Origin: Trichoplusia ni
Taxonomy: Eukaryota > Arthropoda > Insecta > Lepidoptera > Noctuidae
Length of the DNA: 64,000 nt
Reading direction: 5' to 3'
Assembly (NCBI RefSeq): GCF_003590095.1
Contig: NC_039489.1
Span: forward strand, 4,650,001-4,714,000
Shown here: in pieces, positions 47,440 to 58,179 of the stretch
Layout of the letters: every line of letters starts with the position of its first letter
Numbering within the stretch: position 1 is the stretch's first letter
Notes under the pieces: generated by a model
Seen by the model: the letters and a program-made list of their open reading frames with translations, nothing else
What the model was told of the DNA's origin: nothing
Databases searched by the model: none
Program-made: the position numbers and the translations under genes

Positions 47440-48135
47440 ATCCCACCAAAAACATTAAATGTAAAAAAATGCCAAGTCTCTCGATGCAGTCTTTCCATCG
47501 TAAAAAGTTTTGAGATCTCATAGAAGCCAAGTCCTATTCAAAATATTTTGTAGTTATAAATCAACATTTAGTAATTGTATCAATAGTTTTCTTTATATTA
47601 TAATTATAGTGACTTGGCAATGAGCACAAATTAAAAGCTGCTTGATGCCTGGAATTATGTGCAAATGTTACTGACGAGACCAGTGATCAGATTATTTGTT
47701 ACGTGTGAATCATGATGGTCACTACCTACTACATGCTCCAATACAATAATTAAGAATACCTTACGGGCCATCGCTTTATGAAAGTAAATGAATCGAGAGT
47801 ACACTAAGACTGACTGCCGTTGCCGAAATTCGGTTGGGACGACACGGATAAACCAAAAGAAAATTAATTTTGTGATATTAATGTTTACGCATGCGGTGTG
47901 TGTAACTTTCAACTCCTACAAATATGCCGTTTTATTTGTTTCTTCTTGTGCTCATTGCTAAGTCACTATAATTATAATATAAAGAAAACTATTGATACAA
48001 TTACTAAATGTTGATTTATAACTACAAAATATTTTGAATAGGACTTGGCTTCTATGAGATCTCAAAACTTTTTACGATGGAAAGACTGCATCGAGAGACT
48101 TGGCATTTTTTTACATTTAATGTTTTTGGTGGGAT
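47440..48135. repeat. 696-bp element with 190-bp near-identical inverted arms
   Basis: Left arm 47440-47629 and right arm 47946-48135 are reverse complements with one mismatch in 190 (position 47616). The outer ends read ATCCCACCAAAAACATTAAA. The 316-bp loop has no recognised coding sequence; its 85-residue minus-strand frame has no family signature. No convincing target-site duplication is visible. It could be a long-TIR non-autonomous transposon, an inverted duplication or, less likely, an assembly palindrome. Confidence 0.9.
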
Positions 48136-48333
48136 AATATTGAGACTGTAGGCAAGTAACATTTTTTAAAGCGCTAATGCCATTGATTCGCTGTACACTA
48201 TTGAACTGAAAAGGCAAAGTCACATCACAGCAAATTTCATTCCCATATAAATTATATTTTAACTAGCGGCCCGGTACGTGCTTCGCTACGTATAAAGTGA
48301 AATAAAATAAACAAATCGGAACATCAAATTCAT

Positions 48334-48360
48334 TTATTTAATCAAAAAAATATTTTATTT
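48334..48360 (-). terminator. Two AATAAA polyadenylation signals of the Helitron gene
   Basis: AATAAA on the minus strand at 48360-48355 and 48339-48334, 37 to 63 bases past the stop codon and inside the element. Confidence 0.55.
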
Positions 48361-48396
48361 AAAATCGAAATCAATTGCTAGCTATTTACAACACAC

Positions 48397-49059
48397 TTAA
48401 TCCAAAACATTTGGATAAACAATATTTTTTGTTTTTCCATTTTGAGCATAAATAAACAAACGGCTGGGGGTACCGACTCTGGAACAGGCAACATATAACT
48501 GGCCATGTGAAAAACAATGTTCCTCCAAATTCACACCACAAACGTGAAGTGTTTGACCTTGGGCCTTGTTGATGGACATCGCAAATGATAAACGCACAGG
48601 ATATTGTAAACGTTTGAACTCAAAAGGCATATCAGTTGGAATCATAGGTATACGCGGTATCAAAACAACTTCTCCTTTTGATTTACCAGTTAAGATCGTA
48701 GCTTCAATCAAATTTGGCAATAACTTTTTCACTGCCAATCTGGTTCCGTTACACAGTTTTGGTGCATTAAATCGCCTTGCATGCTCTCCAAAAGGTGTTC
48801 TATCAGCTCTTATTACGATTTTGTGATTATCAGTTGGCATACGATCGAGAGCAATTTTAAACAATTGAACTAATGCGTTATGCTGATGGAAAAACCTTTG
48901 TAGCTCACGAATAATTTCTCGTCTTGTATTCGAAACAATTGCACAACGTTGATCCAATTCACGATTTTCATCACCAATAAAATACATTTGCAAAAATTGA
49001 TGATCAGCGTCGGGGTATGGCAATAACGAACCAGCTTGATGATAAATCTGGCCCTGAAT
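48397..49059 (-). CDS. Helitron Rep/helicase-derived protein, exon 2 (fused N and C parts)
   Basis: Begins after TTACAG|A and continues in phase 0 with IQGQIYHQAGSLLPYPDA, so splicing gives the family's normal FMPTFK-IQGQIYH. It proceeds through FLQMYFIGDENRELDQRC and KIVIRADRTPFGEHARRF. At NAP|KLCNGTRL (about 48757-48765) it jumps to the end of the Pif1-like helicase. This retains motif V (AMSINKAQGQT) and motif VI (GQLYVACSRV) and stops at 48397. The HUH/Rep nuclease core and helicase motifs I-IV are missing, so it cannot be a complete transposase. The predicted spliced product is 400 residues, against well over 1000 in autonomous relatives. Any role is inference. Confidence 0.88.
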   Translation of the reverse strand: MQGQIYHQAGSLLPYPDADHQFLQMYFIGDENRELDQRCAIVSNTRREIIRELQRFFHQHNALVQLFKIALDRMPTDNHKIVIRADRTPFGEHARRFNAPKLCNGTRLAVKKLLPNLIEATILTGKSKGEVVLIPRIPMIPTDMPFEFKRLQYPVRLSFAMSINKAQGQTLHVCGVNLEEHCFSHGQLYVACSRVGTPSRLFIYAQNGKTKNIVYPNVLD

Positions 49060-49166
49060 CTGTAACATGTATACAATTTTAGGTAAATCTTATATCAGTT
49101 TTTTTTTAAATATACTTTATGCTTCAGATTGATACAAACATGGAATAATCCTGTTGAAGTATTTAC
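49060..49166 (-). other. Predicted intron in the Helitron gene
   Basis: 107 bp with GTAAAT at the 5' end and TTACAG at the 3' end on the minus strand. It contains in-frame stops. Removal restores a continuous, family-consistent reading frame in phase 0. Confidence 0.8.
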
Positions 49167-49706
49167 CTTAAACGTCGGCATAAAATTATCTCTAATAATT
49201 TTAGTTGCACCAAAAGAAGTCATTTGAAATGCCGAATTGTATTGTTGAATATGACTCAGAAAGTGCTTCGACGCTTGCGATGTCCCAAAAATAAATGAAT
49301 ACAATGGTTCGGGTGGAGTTTCTAATGCTGGCAATCTCACTTTGCCATTAGCACAACACATGCCGGGTGTTTCACCTCGAAAGTTAGCCGCATCACAATG
49401 TGGACATATTGCGTCCATCATTCCAATGTATCCATACATACTATAATCAATCTGACTGTTGTAATTAAAAGCAGCACGCATCATTTCAGCCAAAACAGCA
49501 CGACGTATTCGTGATGGCCGTGCAAGATTCAGTACAGGTACTGGGTTAACAAATCTATTGCGTGCATTACGTTCACGCTGCGATGCATTAGCTTGTGCGC
49601 GTTCATCTGCAGTCTGTGATCGTCTTAGTAATGCCACATCATTTGCATTACGCGTTCGCCGACCTATATTTGCTCGTCTGGCTGGTGGCATTTTTCCCGT
49701 ATGCAC
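49167..49706 (-). CDS. Helitron Rep/helicase-derived protein, exon 1 (N-terminal region)
   Basis: Codes for residues 1-180 (a second, family-like start MPPARR is at residue 6, 49691). The chain has an Arg-rich N-terminus with RRSQTADERAQANASQRE. Next come IDYSMYGYIG, a Cys cluster CPHCDAANFRGETPGMCC (zinc-finger-like) and LYSFIFGTSQASKHF, ending in DNFMPTFK. This is the region upstream of the Rep domain in insect Helitron proteins. The final codon abuts AAG|GTAAAT, a good 5' splice site. Without splicing the frame runs 23 more residues to a stop at 49095. The frame is fully open, unlike most old Helitron copies. Confidence 0.88.
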
Positions 49707-49717
49707 ATATGTTTTCG

Positions 49718-49841
49718 CTTAAAAATCGAAAAAAAAAATTAGAACAAAAAAAAAAACAAATTCCCAAGAAGCTGTCGCATATGATGCCATGTGAAATCAT
49801 ATACGGCAACTTAGAAAAGTATACATAAATTCAGGACTCAC
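49718..49841 (-). other. Possible intron in the 5' leader of the Helitron gene
   Basis: ACG|GTGAGTCC at 49842/49841 is a strong 5' splice site. T-rich tracts then lead to TTTTTAAG| at 49718, just upstream of the start codon. The signals are reasonable but not tested by frame, as this is untranslated. Confidence 0.35.
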
Positions 49842-50194
49842 CGTTTGTATGAATGCACTGCAAATGCAATTATGTGAAAAGAAATTTATCGCTGATAATA
49901 TGATTTAATCAAACCACGTCCAAAATGAATTGACGGCATGAATGACATAACAACGTGCTTGTCCTGTCAACAAAACTTCAAAAAAGTTTCTGTGAAAAAA
50001 GTTTCTATTGAATTCATTTATTACAAAAAATGTGACAAATGAGGAACCGCTCGACCGATTTTGTGCAAACTTCACATAAACCATCTACTAAATATGCCGA
50101 CCAAATCCTAAGCATTTGGTTTGGATAGGTGAGCCCGTTCTTGAGTTATGGAATTACAACGAAAAGTGGCATTGATTTTTATATATATAGATTT

Positions 50195-52870
50195 TATTGT
50201 GTGTGATTCTTATGTCTAGTATCGAGTCCAACAGATCTAAAAAGAATATAACACTCAATCCTATTGCTTTTCATTATTATTATACAAAATAACTAATAGA
50301 CACAGCACAGTTCACTGGGCAATAACCCTTAATTGCATCATGATGTAATTAAAACTAACTGTATAGAGACGATGCAACTTACCGCTTAACTCCCAACTTA
50401 AGCTCTTGTTGACACAAACCGGTAAACTTCGAGAACGTCGCCGGCAGAATGCGACGAATTTTGAAGTTTGTTCACTTGACACACTACTTCGTAAGTATAT
50501 AGTACAGATACGAGTATTATTAGATAGCTTAAAAAGGAACTATAGAGTTTAATTATTTGGGTTTCTTATCTGTCGTGTGTAAAAGACGATATGGCTGCGA
50601 AGAGCGTTTTTTGTGAGGTAGAAAGGTATGGAAGAAGAAGACTTGCTGCGACGACTCTAAATAAAAGAATTGGGATAAGGGCAGGGGAATTAAGATACGT
50701 AAAGGTTAAAAACTTACATTTTTTTATTGACATTATTGATAGTTAGACCGTCGGTTGAAATTTTCAGAGATGATACATTTTTATTTCCGTTGTGACAATA
50801 AGCAAAAAATACATTAAATTCCTCTATTTCAAACTACACTGATCCATATTTTGTCTTATTTTATTCATTAGAGAAATCCATGACACAATATTAAATAAAA
50901 AAAATATGACTACCTGCAGCGGAAGGTAATCATGAATAATACATATCAAACCTATACCTATTACTGTAGTCTTTATTCCAAACGAATAAGGTTAATTTTT
51001 CCGCAATAATTACCATCAGGAAAAAAATCCTTTCATATCAGCTTTGATTGAAGCTAATACGCGTCCATTCATTCCCATATTAAATATTAATACTTCAGGC
51101 CATATTAATACGAATTAATGGTGGAATAATTCACTCAACACAAGTTTACGAGAACATAAAGTACCAAGTGACGTTTATAAGGTCCAAAATATGGGTCAGG
51201 TGAGTCCCCAGGAGCTGGCGACCCTTCTGAGCATTTATTAACTGCTGGTAAAGTTATAGGTAGTGTTTATGTGAGAGAGAGCAATGATGGGGTGAGGAAT
51301 TATGTTCATGGGAAATTGTTTTAGTTTGAATCGATCGAAACGATAATTTAGGAAATCTTACGGTATTTCAAGAATCATTCAATCATTGAGTTCATATTAG
51401 ACTTACTTGCATGACGATTCCGTACAAATCAAGCATAACTAAATAAATAACGAAAACACACTAATAATTGCAGGTTAAAAAACCCAGAAATCCACGTTTT
51501 TAAATGTCACTTCCATTCAATTTTTTTTTTGGCGGTTTGAATCTACCTTGAAAATTTATCTATCGGGAAGTGCCTCAAGATTGTGTGACAATAATCCAAC
51601 CGGAACGACATACAGATAAACAAAAAAGAAAAGTGAGTGAATAAGGAAAACTTGGGAATAAATAGCCAACTTCCAAATACATTACACCTTCAGCTTTTGC
51701 ATTCACGTCCTCCATCTTTAAAACGTCACTAAAAACATTTGCACACGTCAAATAAAACTATCACATAAAATGGTTCACTTCAACATAAAACCGTCCCGTC
51801 CTGACTAGAATTAACTTCAGTCGGTAAGTATAAAGAGATCTCATTTACTGGGAAAATTAGTTTCTATATCTTATAGTGGGGGATATTAATGTAATGACTT
51901 TCTATGGGAACGTTCATTGTATGGTTTGTAAAGACAGGATTTCTGGGAACTGTCTACAGGGTGTAGTTTTTTATTGGAAATTTTGACGTCTGATGACAAA
52001 AAATTGGTGTGGTTAATTTGATAAAGACAAATTCAAATATGCATAACTACGATTGCTATAATAAATTAAAATGTTTTATTCGACAAAAAACTAATATTTT
52101 AAGTGCTACTTCGAATTTATTGGTAAATTAAGAATTTAAAAGAATGTAATGTAATGAGACTTACCTTAGAATACCACAGCACGAAACAAAATCTGTCAAG
52201 ATTTGAACCCGTTGTATCAAAGTTTTCGAAAATAAATTATTGTAAATTTTTGTATTTCTTACCAAAAATAAAACAGCCTTTATAGTGATAATGAACATGA
52301 GTACATTGGTATGACTGATAATAGAGAAAGTTAATTGCAGTATGTTACTTGAATATTACTCTTAGGAAAGGCAGTTGTTTTTTGTAACAATAGTCTATTT
52401 GTCTGTATGTGTTACACATTAACCTTTGACAGTCCTGAAGAAATTCCATTTCAGAAAGTTATTTCTAATACTTTCTTGATGGTTTTGTAGTGTATACTTA
52501 GAAGATTCAAGATTTCGTCGCAGAAGACCTCGGAAACGATGTCCTTCCTATACTAGCCTTTACTTTATTCAAATCATTTCGTCTAAATTCCTCTTTTAAT
52601 TTATTCAAATAAAATCCATACCAGTTAATCCTAGATTAAAATGATAGTTTTCCTCATCGAAAAACAATGAAATTTATCACTGACTAAAACCCTATGCGTA
52701 TTCAAACTCAAAATACAATGGAAGTTACTCGTTACTGGATTAAATAAAACCTTTTTTATTTGTTTATAGAGCTCTAAAGGATCGCTGTTATTCAATGGCC
52801 AGTCTGAATGTTAGGTGAAAAAGATCAAAACTGTATTCAAGTGTCGAAGCTAAAACTTATATGGAAATTA
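50195..52870. other. No gene recognised; P fragment and an isolated splice-like signal
   Basis: A P copy lies at 50738-50825. At 51190-51225 'aatatgggtcaggtgagtcc' contains a perfect consensus 5' splice site CAG|GTGAGT, followed by the GC-richer 'ccaggagctggcgacccttc'. No exon could be assigned to it. The remainder is AT-rich. Confidence 0.45.
50738..50825 (-). repeat. Dispersed repeat family P fragment
   Basis: 'gatagttagaccgtcggttg', 'aaattttcagagatgataca' and 'tatttccgttgtgacaat' match the P core in reverse complement. Confidence 0.5.
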
Positions 52871-52872
52871 TG

Positions 52873-52946
52873 GAACGTTTTACTCAAGCGTATTTATCAG
52901 GATTGGCTTACTAGTTTCGGACTCAATCGGAGTTCTTAATCATCAT
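52873..52946 (-). repeat. Dispersed repeat family R copy
   Basis: 'cgttttactcaagcgtattt', 'atcaggattggcttactagt' and 'actcaatcggagttcttaat' are the reverse complement of family R. Confidence 0.65.
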
Positions 52947-53029
52947 TAATTACATCATTTAATGTGAATCATAATCAAAAAAGTTGCTGTAGAGACCTTG
53001 AATGGAATTATTGAAAAAAATCAACTGCG

Positions 53030-53215
53030 CGGTTAGCTAAATAGGTGTTGAGGTAATCACGCCAAACCCATCTTGCGCGACGTGTCGTGTGTTCTGTCCC
53101 CGCTAAGGACAAGTATTTGTGCGATCCACGAATGCTTGTCCTGAGACTGCATGTGATTTCAATGTTTGATAAACACCCCGCGACACAAGTATTAAAGTTA
53201 TTTCTATGGGAGGTT
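53030..53215 (+). mobile_element. tRNA-headed SINE, family B, near full length
   Basis: 'cggttagctaaataggtgtt' (A-box side), 'cgtgtgttctgtccccgcta' (damaged B box), 'gatccacgaatgcttgtcct', 'gagactgcatgtgatttcaa' and 'cccgcgacacaagtattaaa', followed by a T-rich end. This is the most complete copy of the family here. Confidence 0.75.
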
Positions 53216-53219
53216 TTTT

Positions 53220-55160
53220 TTTCAAAAAATAATAATTAGAATCTAGAATAACCAACCAAAACGCACCAAACGATCGACTTGTCGTCCTTAAAACTTCTCA
53301 TAATTATTATTCTCACAAGAGCAAAAATAATTAACTTTCAAATTAATTTATTTCATACACAAAAGGGCTTCAATCTTTATTTTAAGCCCGATATTAACAC
53401 TCTCAATTAATACGTTTCTCTTTAAGCTGTCACTGTACGCAAACAACTCACTTACCTTAATAATTATGTTCCATCCATTCCGAGATACAAAAGTGTCGAA
53501 ATTCATATTAACAGCTTTCATTTCGGATACTCAACAATAAGTATATGTTGGGACAGTCAGCAACAACATTTGGTATGAAATTAAATCATCATTTTTACAT
53601 GACATTTTTAAGGTAAAACGAAACATAGCATAGCACAACTTGTGTGTCATAAAAACTTTTGCTAAAAATAAGGAGCGGTTGTTAAGGTCACAATTTTTTG
53701 GTGGGTGACCTCAAGACGTGAAATTTTGTTATGGAGGATGAGGATTGGACTTGGGAGAGGCTTAAAATGGGATTAATAGTTTTCAAGTGCACGCATTTTC
53801 AAATATATCTTGATATTATCATATCCTATAGATTTTATCAATAAATATTTAGCTCTAAAGGAGATCAATAGTTTCTGAGAGTAGCACAACACTTTATATT
53901 ATGAGTGTAGATAAATACAGCAGGAGTTATAAAATTGAGCGATTACTGATTTTTTTTAAACTGTTTGGGTTCAACAACTTTTGTAGCTGACCGTACGTAT
54001 TGAAGTACGGAATCAATTCAGGCAAATGGCTTATTATGGTAGTCCCTCAATGGCGAACAAAAGTGAATGGGACTGCGTTCAGTTGATAAAAAACTGTGTC
54101 ATTCAGTCTTTCAGTCACTCATTCATGTCGTTCATTCGAACTAGCTTTTGTTCCTGAACTACTCCTTTGATCGAATTTATTTTATTTTCAACGGGTTTTG
54201 TTTAGATTTGAATTCGAACTGTTTCCATTTGATTCCTTTTTGTTTTGTTTTTGTATGGTGACAGTTGCGTTATTTATCCGGACTAATGCAAATCCGCTTG
54301 CGCCCAAAACTATGTATTTTTTAATTAAAAAAGAATGCAAATTCGGTTTTTGTTTTTTAGTCGTGTTGAAAGTTGATTTTTTAATACCGGCAAAATGGAT
54401 TGTTTTTTAAACGACTCCACAGGGTAAGCTTTCAATTCAGCTGGTATTTTTATGTATATATTTTGTATTCCGAAATTTAAACTTTCAGACTAGGTGACTT
54501 AACTATTAATCCCAACGCTGGGCATACAAGGTTTTATGGATAATTACACGTTTTGAAATCTTCCTGTTTTTTCTAACGATTCCAGAAAAAAATAAAAAAC
54601 CCTATTAATTCATTTAATATTAAATCAAATTCAAACTTTTCTCCCTCAGAAAAACCCACACAACTATCACAAACTAAATACAAACACCGAAACTAAATAA
54701 CTAGAGCCTAGAACCTTACAAGCTTACATACAGAAAGAAACTAAAAAGTTTTCGTATAAATAAGGTTCGGGCAAACCAATGCGATTAAGTAAACCCGCAA
54801 CTCTCGATCGGATTATTATAGGAGAGGCTGTAAAAGAGGAAAAATGATTTACTCGGGAACTGGCATGAATTTTAGTAGGTGAAATATAGATGAAGAGATA
54901 AAGACAGTCGATAGTTACATTTTTCCGTGCCAACTTAAAAAACAGACCATTGAAGTTTGACGTCTGTACCTACTCGTACATTAAAGGAATAAAGAAATTT
55001 GAATCTGAGAAAAAAAATCTTAAGAAAAATTTCATGTAAAAACTTCACGTAACGTCACTGTTTGCTCCAATTTATAAAATGAAATTTAGATCAGTTTTTC
55101 ATTGTTTAAGTTACAGATTAAATAGATTTACACTTTTTTATTTATCGAGGATAAATATAA
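53220..55160. other. No gene recognised; one short family L motif
   Basis: 'cccaacgctgggcatacaag' near 54512 is family L-like. Frames of 69-70 residues at 54198-54410 and 54724-54933 have no family signature. Confidence 0.5.
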
Positions 55161-55164
55161 CTGA

Positions 55165-55417
55165 CTGGCTGTTGCCCGCGACTTCGTTCCCGTGGGTAGA
55201 TATTATAAGTTATGATTTATACCTGCCCTGTTTTTTTCACATTTTCCATTTTACCTATCTTCGCTCCTATTAGTCGCAGCGTGATGGTTTAAAGCCTAAA
55301 GCCTTCCTCGATGAATGGTCTATTCAACACAAAATTTTTCAATTTGGACCAGTAGTTCCTGAGATTAGCGCGTTCAAACAAACAAACAAACTCTTCAGCT
55401 TTATATATTAGTATAGA
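55165..55417 (-). mobile_element. Non-autonomous Helitron, family 1
   Basis: On the minus strand the 5' end is A|TCTATACTAATATATAAAGC (55417). The body is the standard one and the 3' end is mutated to CCAG in place of CTAG (plus-strand 'ctgg' at 55165-55168). The hairpin 'ttgcccgcgacttcgttccc' is present. Confidence 0.85.
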
Positions 55418-55560
55418 TAACAAACGATAATTATAATTAAAACGAAACTGAAATCATTACCGTTTTTAAGTTGGAAGTGGATTTGGTTCCTTTCGGTTTG
55501 TAAATGATCATTTTAAATATTCTATTTATATTTATAGTAATAATCGTGACAAACTCAGAT

Positions 55561-55646
55561 GACCCAGTCTGCGCATGATTAAGGACTCCGGTTGGGTCCG
55601 AAACTAGTCGGGCAATCTCGATAAATACACGTGATTGAACCGTTAC
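55561..55646 (+). repeat. Dispersed repeat family R, best copy
   Basis: 'gcgcatgattaaggactccg', 'gttgggtccgaaactagtcg', 'ggcaatctcgataaatacac' and 'gtgattgaaccgtt' define the family order. There are no terminal repeats, coding sequence or tail, and its class is unknown. Confidence 0.7.
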
Positions 55647-56077
55647 AATTACATGATTTAATAATTTTTATTCTAATAATGGGTATACTTGTTCTACATT
55701 TTATTTTTTGACTAGTAAATACGAAAACGGTTTTGCATTTTAATTAAGAAAATGCAAAAACAAATATCTAGGCTCTCATTTTGTGAATTTAAAACCCGGA
55801 AACCATTAGGTACATTTTCACAATTCGGTATAAAATATATTTTTAAAGCATGTTCTGGCTGATTTCCAAATACGTAAGCATACGGTTTAAAAGTTAACAG
55901 TTTCAGTGGCCGAATACTAAAATGTTTAATGTGTTCTATAGGCGCCGCTTAGTCTCATTCCGTCTTTATTATTTTAAAGCAAAAAAATAAGGACAGGTTT
56001 AAGTAAAAAAATAGATAAAGTGCGAGTAGTTTTTGTTCTTATAGTAAGCTGGTAAAAGCTATTGGTATCGAATTATA

Positions 56078-56454
56078 CACGGTGATTTTTTAGTCGTCTT
56101 TCAAAAGGAACCCAGTTCATGTACCCGACGTAAAATACCCCTAGGCGCGATTATTATTTTTTTATTATCAACAAAGACAATAAGTACCAAGGAAAATTAA
56201 ACAAGAGAAATCTGAAAATACTCTTAAAAATGATAAAAACGCCGCCGCCCGCGCCCCTCACCATTGTTACAAGGCTCGGACCGCGCTCGCAACAGAGCTG
56301 TGTTTCTAAAAAACTACGAATTGCATCGTAATATTCAATAAAAATTGCATTTTTTTTTCAAATCTCATAAATACCTATTTTTTATCGTGAACGTGTTCTA
56401 GTCATTGGATACATGAACTGGGCTGCTTTTGTAAGACGACTAAAAATCACGGTG
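56078..56454. mobile_element. 377-bp TIR element flanked by TATA
   Basis: The left end CACGGTGATTTTTTAGTCGT and the right end, in reverse complement, CACCGTGATTTTTAGTCGTC are part of about 50-bp inverted arms, which also share 'cccagttcatgta'. TATA lies immediately outside both ends (56074-56077 and 56455-56458), so the duplication could be TA or TATA. The centre is unusually GC-rich ('cgccgccgcccgcgcccctc'). Non-coding, so non-autonomous. Confidence 0.85.
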
Positions 56455-56477
56455 TATACTCATGAGTAAACTGTTGT

Positions 56478-56515
56478 CATCAACGGCCTAGCCTTTTTCC
56501 CAACTATGTTGGGTA
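56478..56515 (-). mobile_element. 5S-headed SINE, 3' tip only
   Basis: 'tcatcaacggcctagccttt' then 'ttcccaactatgttggg' matches the 3' tip of the copy at 12160-12520. Confidence 0.55.
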
Positions 56516-57379
56516 AACTGTTGTATCATTCAATAACAAAAACTTTTATACAACATTTTAAGCAAATTGTTATGAATTTAGGCCCTACCAACCTTGCTTA
56601 ACCTCAATTGTAATAATTAATTGTTATAGCTCCAACAGAAATACATTTTCTGTAAGATATGTTTATTGAAATATATAATTGAAACTATATTTTTGGACAA
56701 AACGACACACCAGGATATTCACTTTGTTTAGAACTTAAATGAATGGAGTTATAAGGAGCTATTGACTTGAGGCACAATTTTTAAAATCATTTTTTACTAA
56801 AACGAACTATTTCATTAATCAGTGTTAAAAAAATTATTAATTTGAATTTGAACAATTAACTGTAGGTAACCGTTTACTTTGCAGTACTCACATCATGATA
56901 TTGATGCGATAAGATACATGAAAAAAAAATCTGCCAGATTCTCTTCAGGCTTATCATTAAAACATAACCTGATATTCAAATTCAATTCCCAGGATTACTG
57001 GCAGATACCAAACAAAGTTATCCAAAACCATTAGCGTTCAAGTATCCTTTACCAATACAATAACATCGCACTCAGATGCACTTGTTTGCTAGTATTAATA
57101 TTACTTACAGTATCGGTTTATCGTACATTTAACTGTACGGAACCACAACTAGTTGGACCGACAAATCAGGTTTACGACCGACTTGAGCGGCCAACACAAA
57201 CTTATAATTGGTACAGAGTTTTAGAATAAATTGCTGTAATCACTACGTTTTGTTGTGAAATATTACTGTAAATAGCAAGTTGAGTGATTCATTTGATGAG
57301 TTTTGTGTTGGAACGGGAGTGGTTATTTCGCACTAATAGTTGGAATAATAATTTTGTAAGGAGGCTGGATGCGTGCAGC

Positions 57380-57462
57380 TGAAGATAGATCTCGATGGTG
57401 TGTAATTGGCCAGGCCTATGTCCAGCAGTGGACGGATATGGGCTGATGATGATGATGGTGAT
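57380..57462 (+). repeat. Non-LTR retrotransposon 3' end, family L, sense
   Basis: 'ggccaggcctatgtccagca', 'gtggacggatatgggctgat' and a GATGATG tail. This is the sense version of family L, with the tail at the 3' side as expected for a LINE. No reverse transcriptase sequence is present. Confidence 0.6.
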
Positions 57463-57534
57463 GTAGAAAAGTGACATCGTGCTATGGACTTTGTTCCCCC
57501 GTTTCTTCAACACAGCCAGATAATTTATGGATAA

Positions 57535-57753
57535 CTAGCTTTTCGCCCGCGGCTTAGCCCGCGTCTAGGTCGGTTATATCGCGTTTCCAAGAGAACTCTA
57601 CAAAAGTCCGGAATGTAAACTATCCTATGTTTCTTCTCGAGGTGAACTCTATCTCTGTAACAAATTTCATTAAAATCAGTTCAGTAGTTTAGACGTGAAA
57701 ACGTAACAGACAGACAGATAGAGTTACTATCGCATTTATAATATTAGTAGGGA
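57535..57753 (-). mobile_element. Non-autonomous Helitron, family 2, complete ends
   Basis: On the minus strand A|TCCCTACTAATATTATAAAT at 57753 and CTAG|T at 57538-57535. The 3' hairpin lies in 'cgcccgcggcttagcccgcg'. The body includes 'cagttcagtagtttagacgt' and a GACAGACA run. It is more complete than the copy at 17806-17985. Confidence 0.9.
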
Positions 57754-58112
57754 TGTCACAAAGAGTTTATTTTTTTCCTAACTTGAATTAAAGGATTTTG
57801 ATATGATTCAATTGATGGCTAAAACTTGAATTGTCAATCAATTCTTTAAGTGGCATGTAATCTTTTTAACTTTCCCTTGTTCTTATAAAAATATATATAT
57901 TTGTTTAGTTTGTTGACAACTTATTCATTCTAATGAGGGAGAGATGATATTATTATGACATTGCTTTATTTTAATAAACGTTTTCGGAAAAAGTACCTTA
58001 TTGATCTAAGACACGTAAAAAACTGTTGTTCTAATTTTGACCATACATAGAAAACTATACTAGCAACGCAATAAGCTTACTGAGAATCGACTCCCAAACT
58101 TCTTTTAATGTA

Positions 58113-58172
58113 ATAAAATCCGTTAAAACTAATTCCGTTGTCATTAACTCCGGTATGACTAAATCCGTTGTC
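58113..58172. repeat. 15-bp minisatellite, four units
   Basis: Consecutive units ataaaatccgttaaa, actaattccgttgtc, attaactccggtatg and actaaatccgttgtc share a 15-bp period with substitutions. Confidence 0.75.
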
Positions 58173-58179
58173 ACTAAGT

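Larger units (their letters stand above)
48263..50191 (-). mobile_element. Internally deleted Helitron with both ends and an open gene
   Basis: On the minus strand the 5' end is A|TCTATATATATAAAAATC (50191). The left region carries 'caagaacgggctcacc' and 'aaaatcggtcgagcggttcc', typical Helitron 5' sequence. The 3' end is a hairpin (TACGT/ACGTA with GCGAAGC, 48275-48292) followed by GGGCCG-CTAG|T (48266-48263). Insertion is between A and T. At 1929 bp it is far shorter than an autonomous Helitron. It encodes the N-terminal region and the C-terminal helicase part joined by an internal deletion. Two AATAAA signals lie downstream of the gene. Confidence 0.93.

Noticed and set aside
47655..47912. 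85-residue frame in the loop of the inverted repeat
   Set aside because: No domain, and the start lies in the non-repeated loop without regulatory context; not supported as a transposase remnant.
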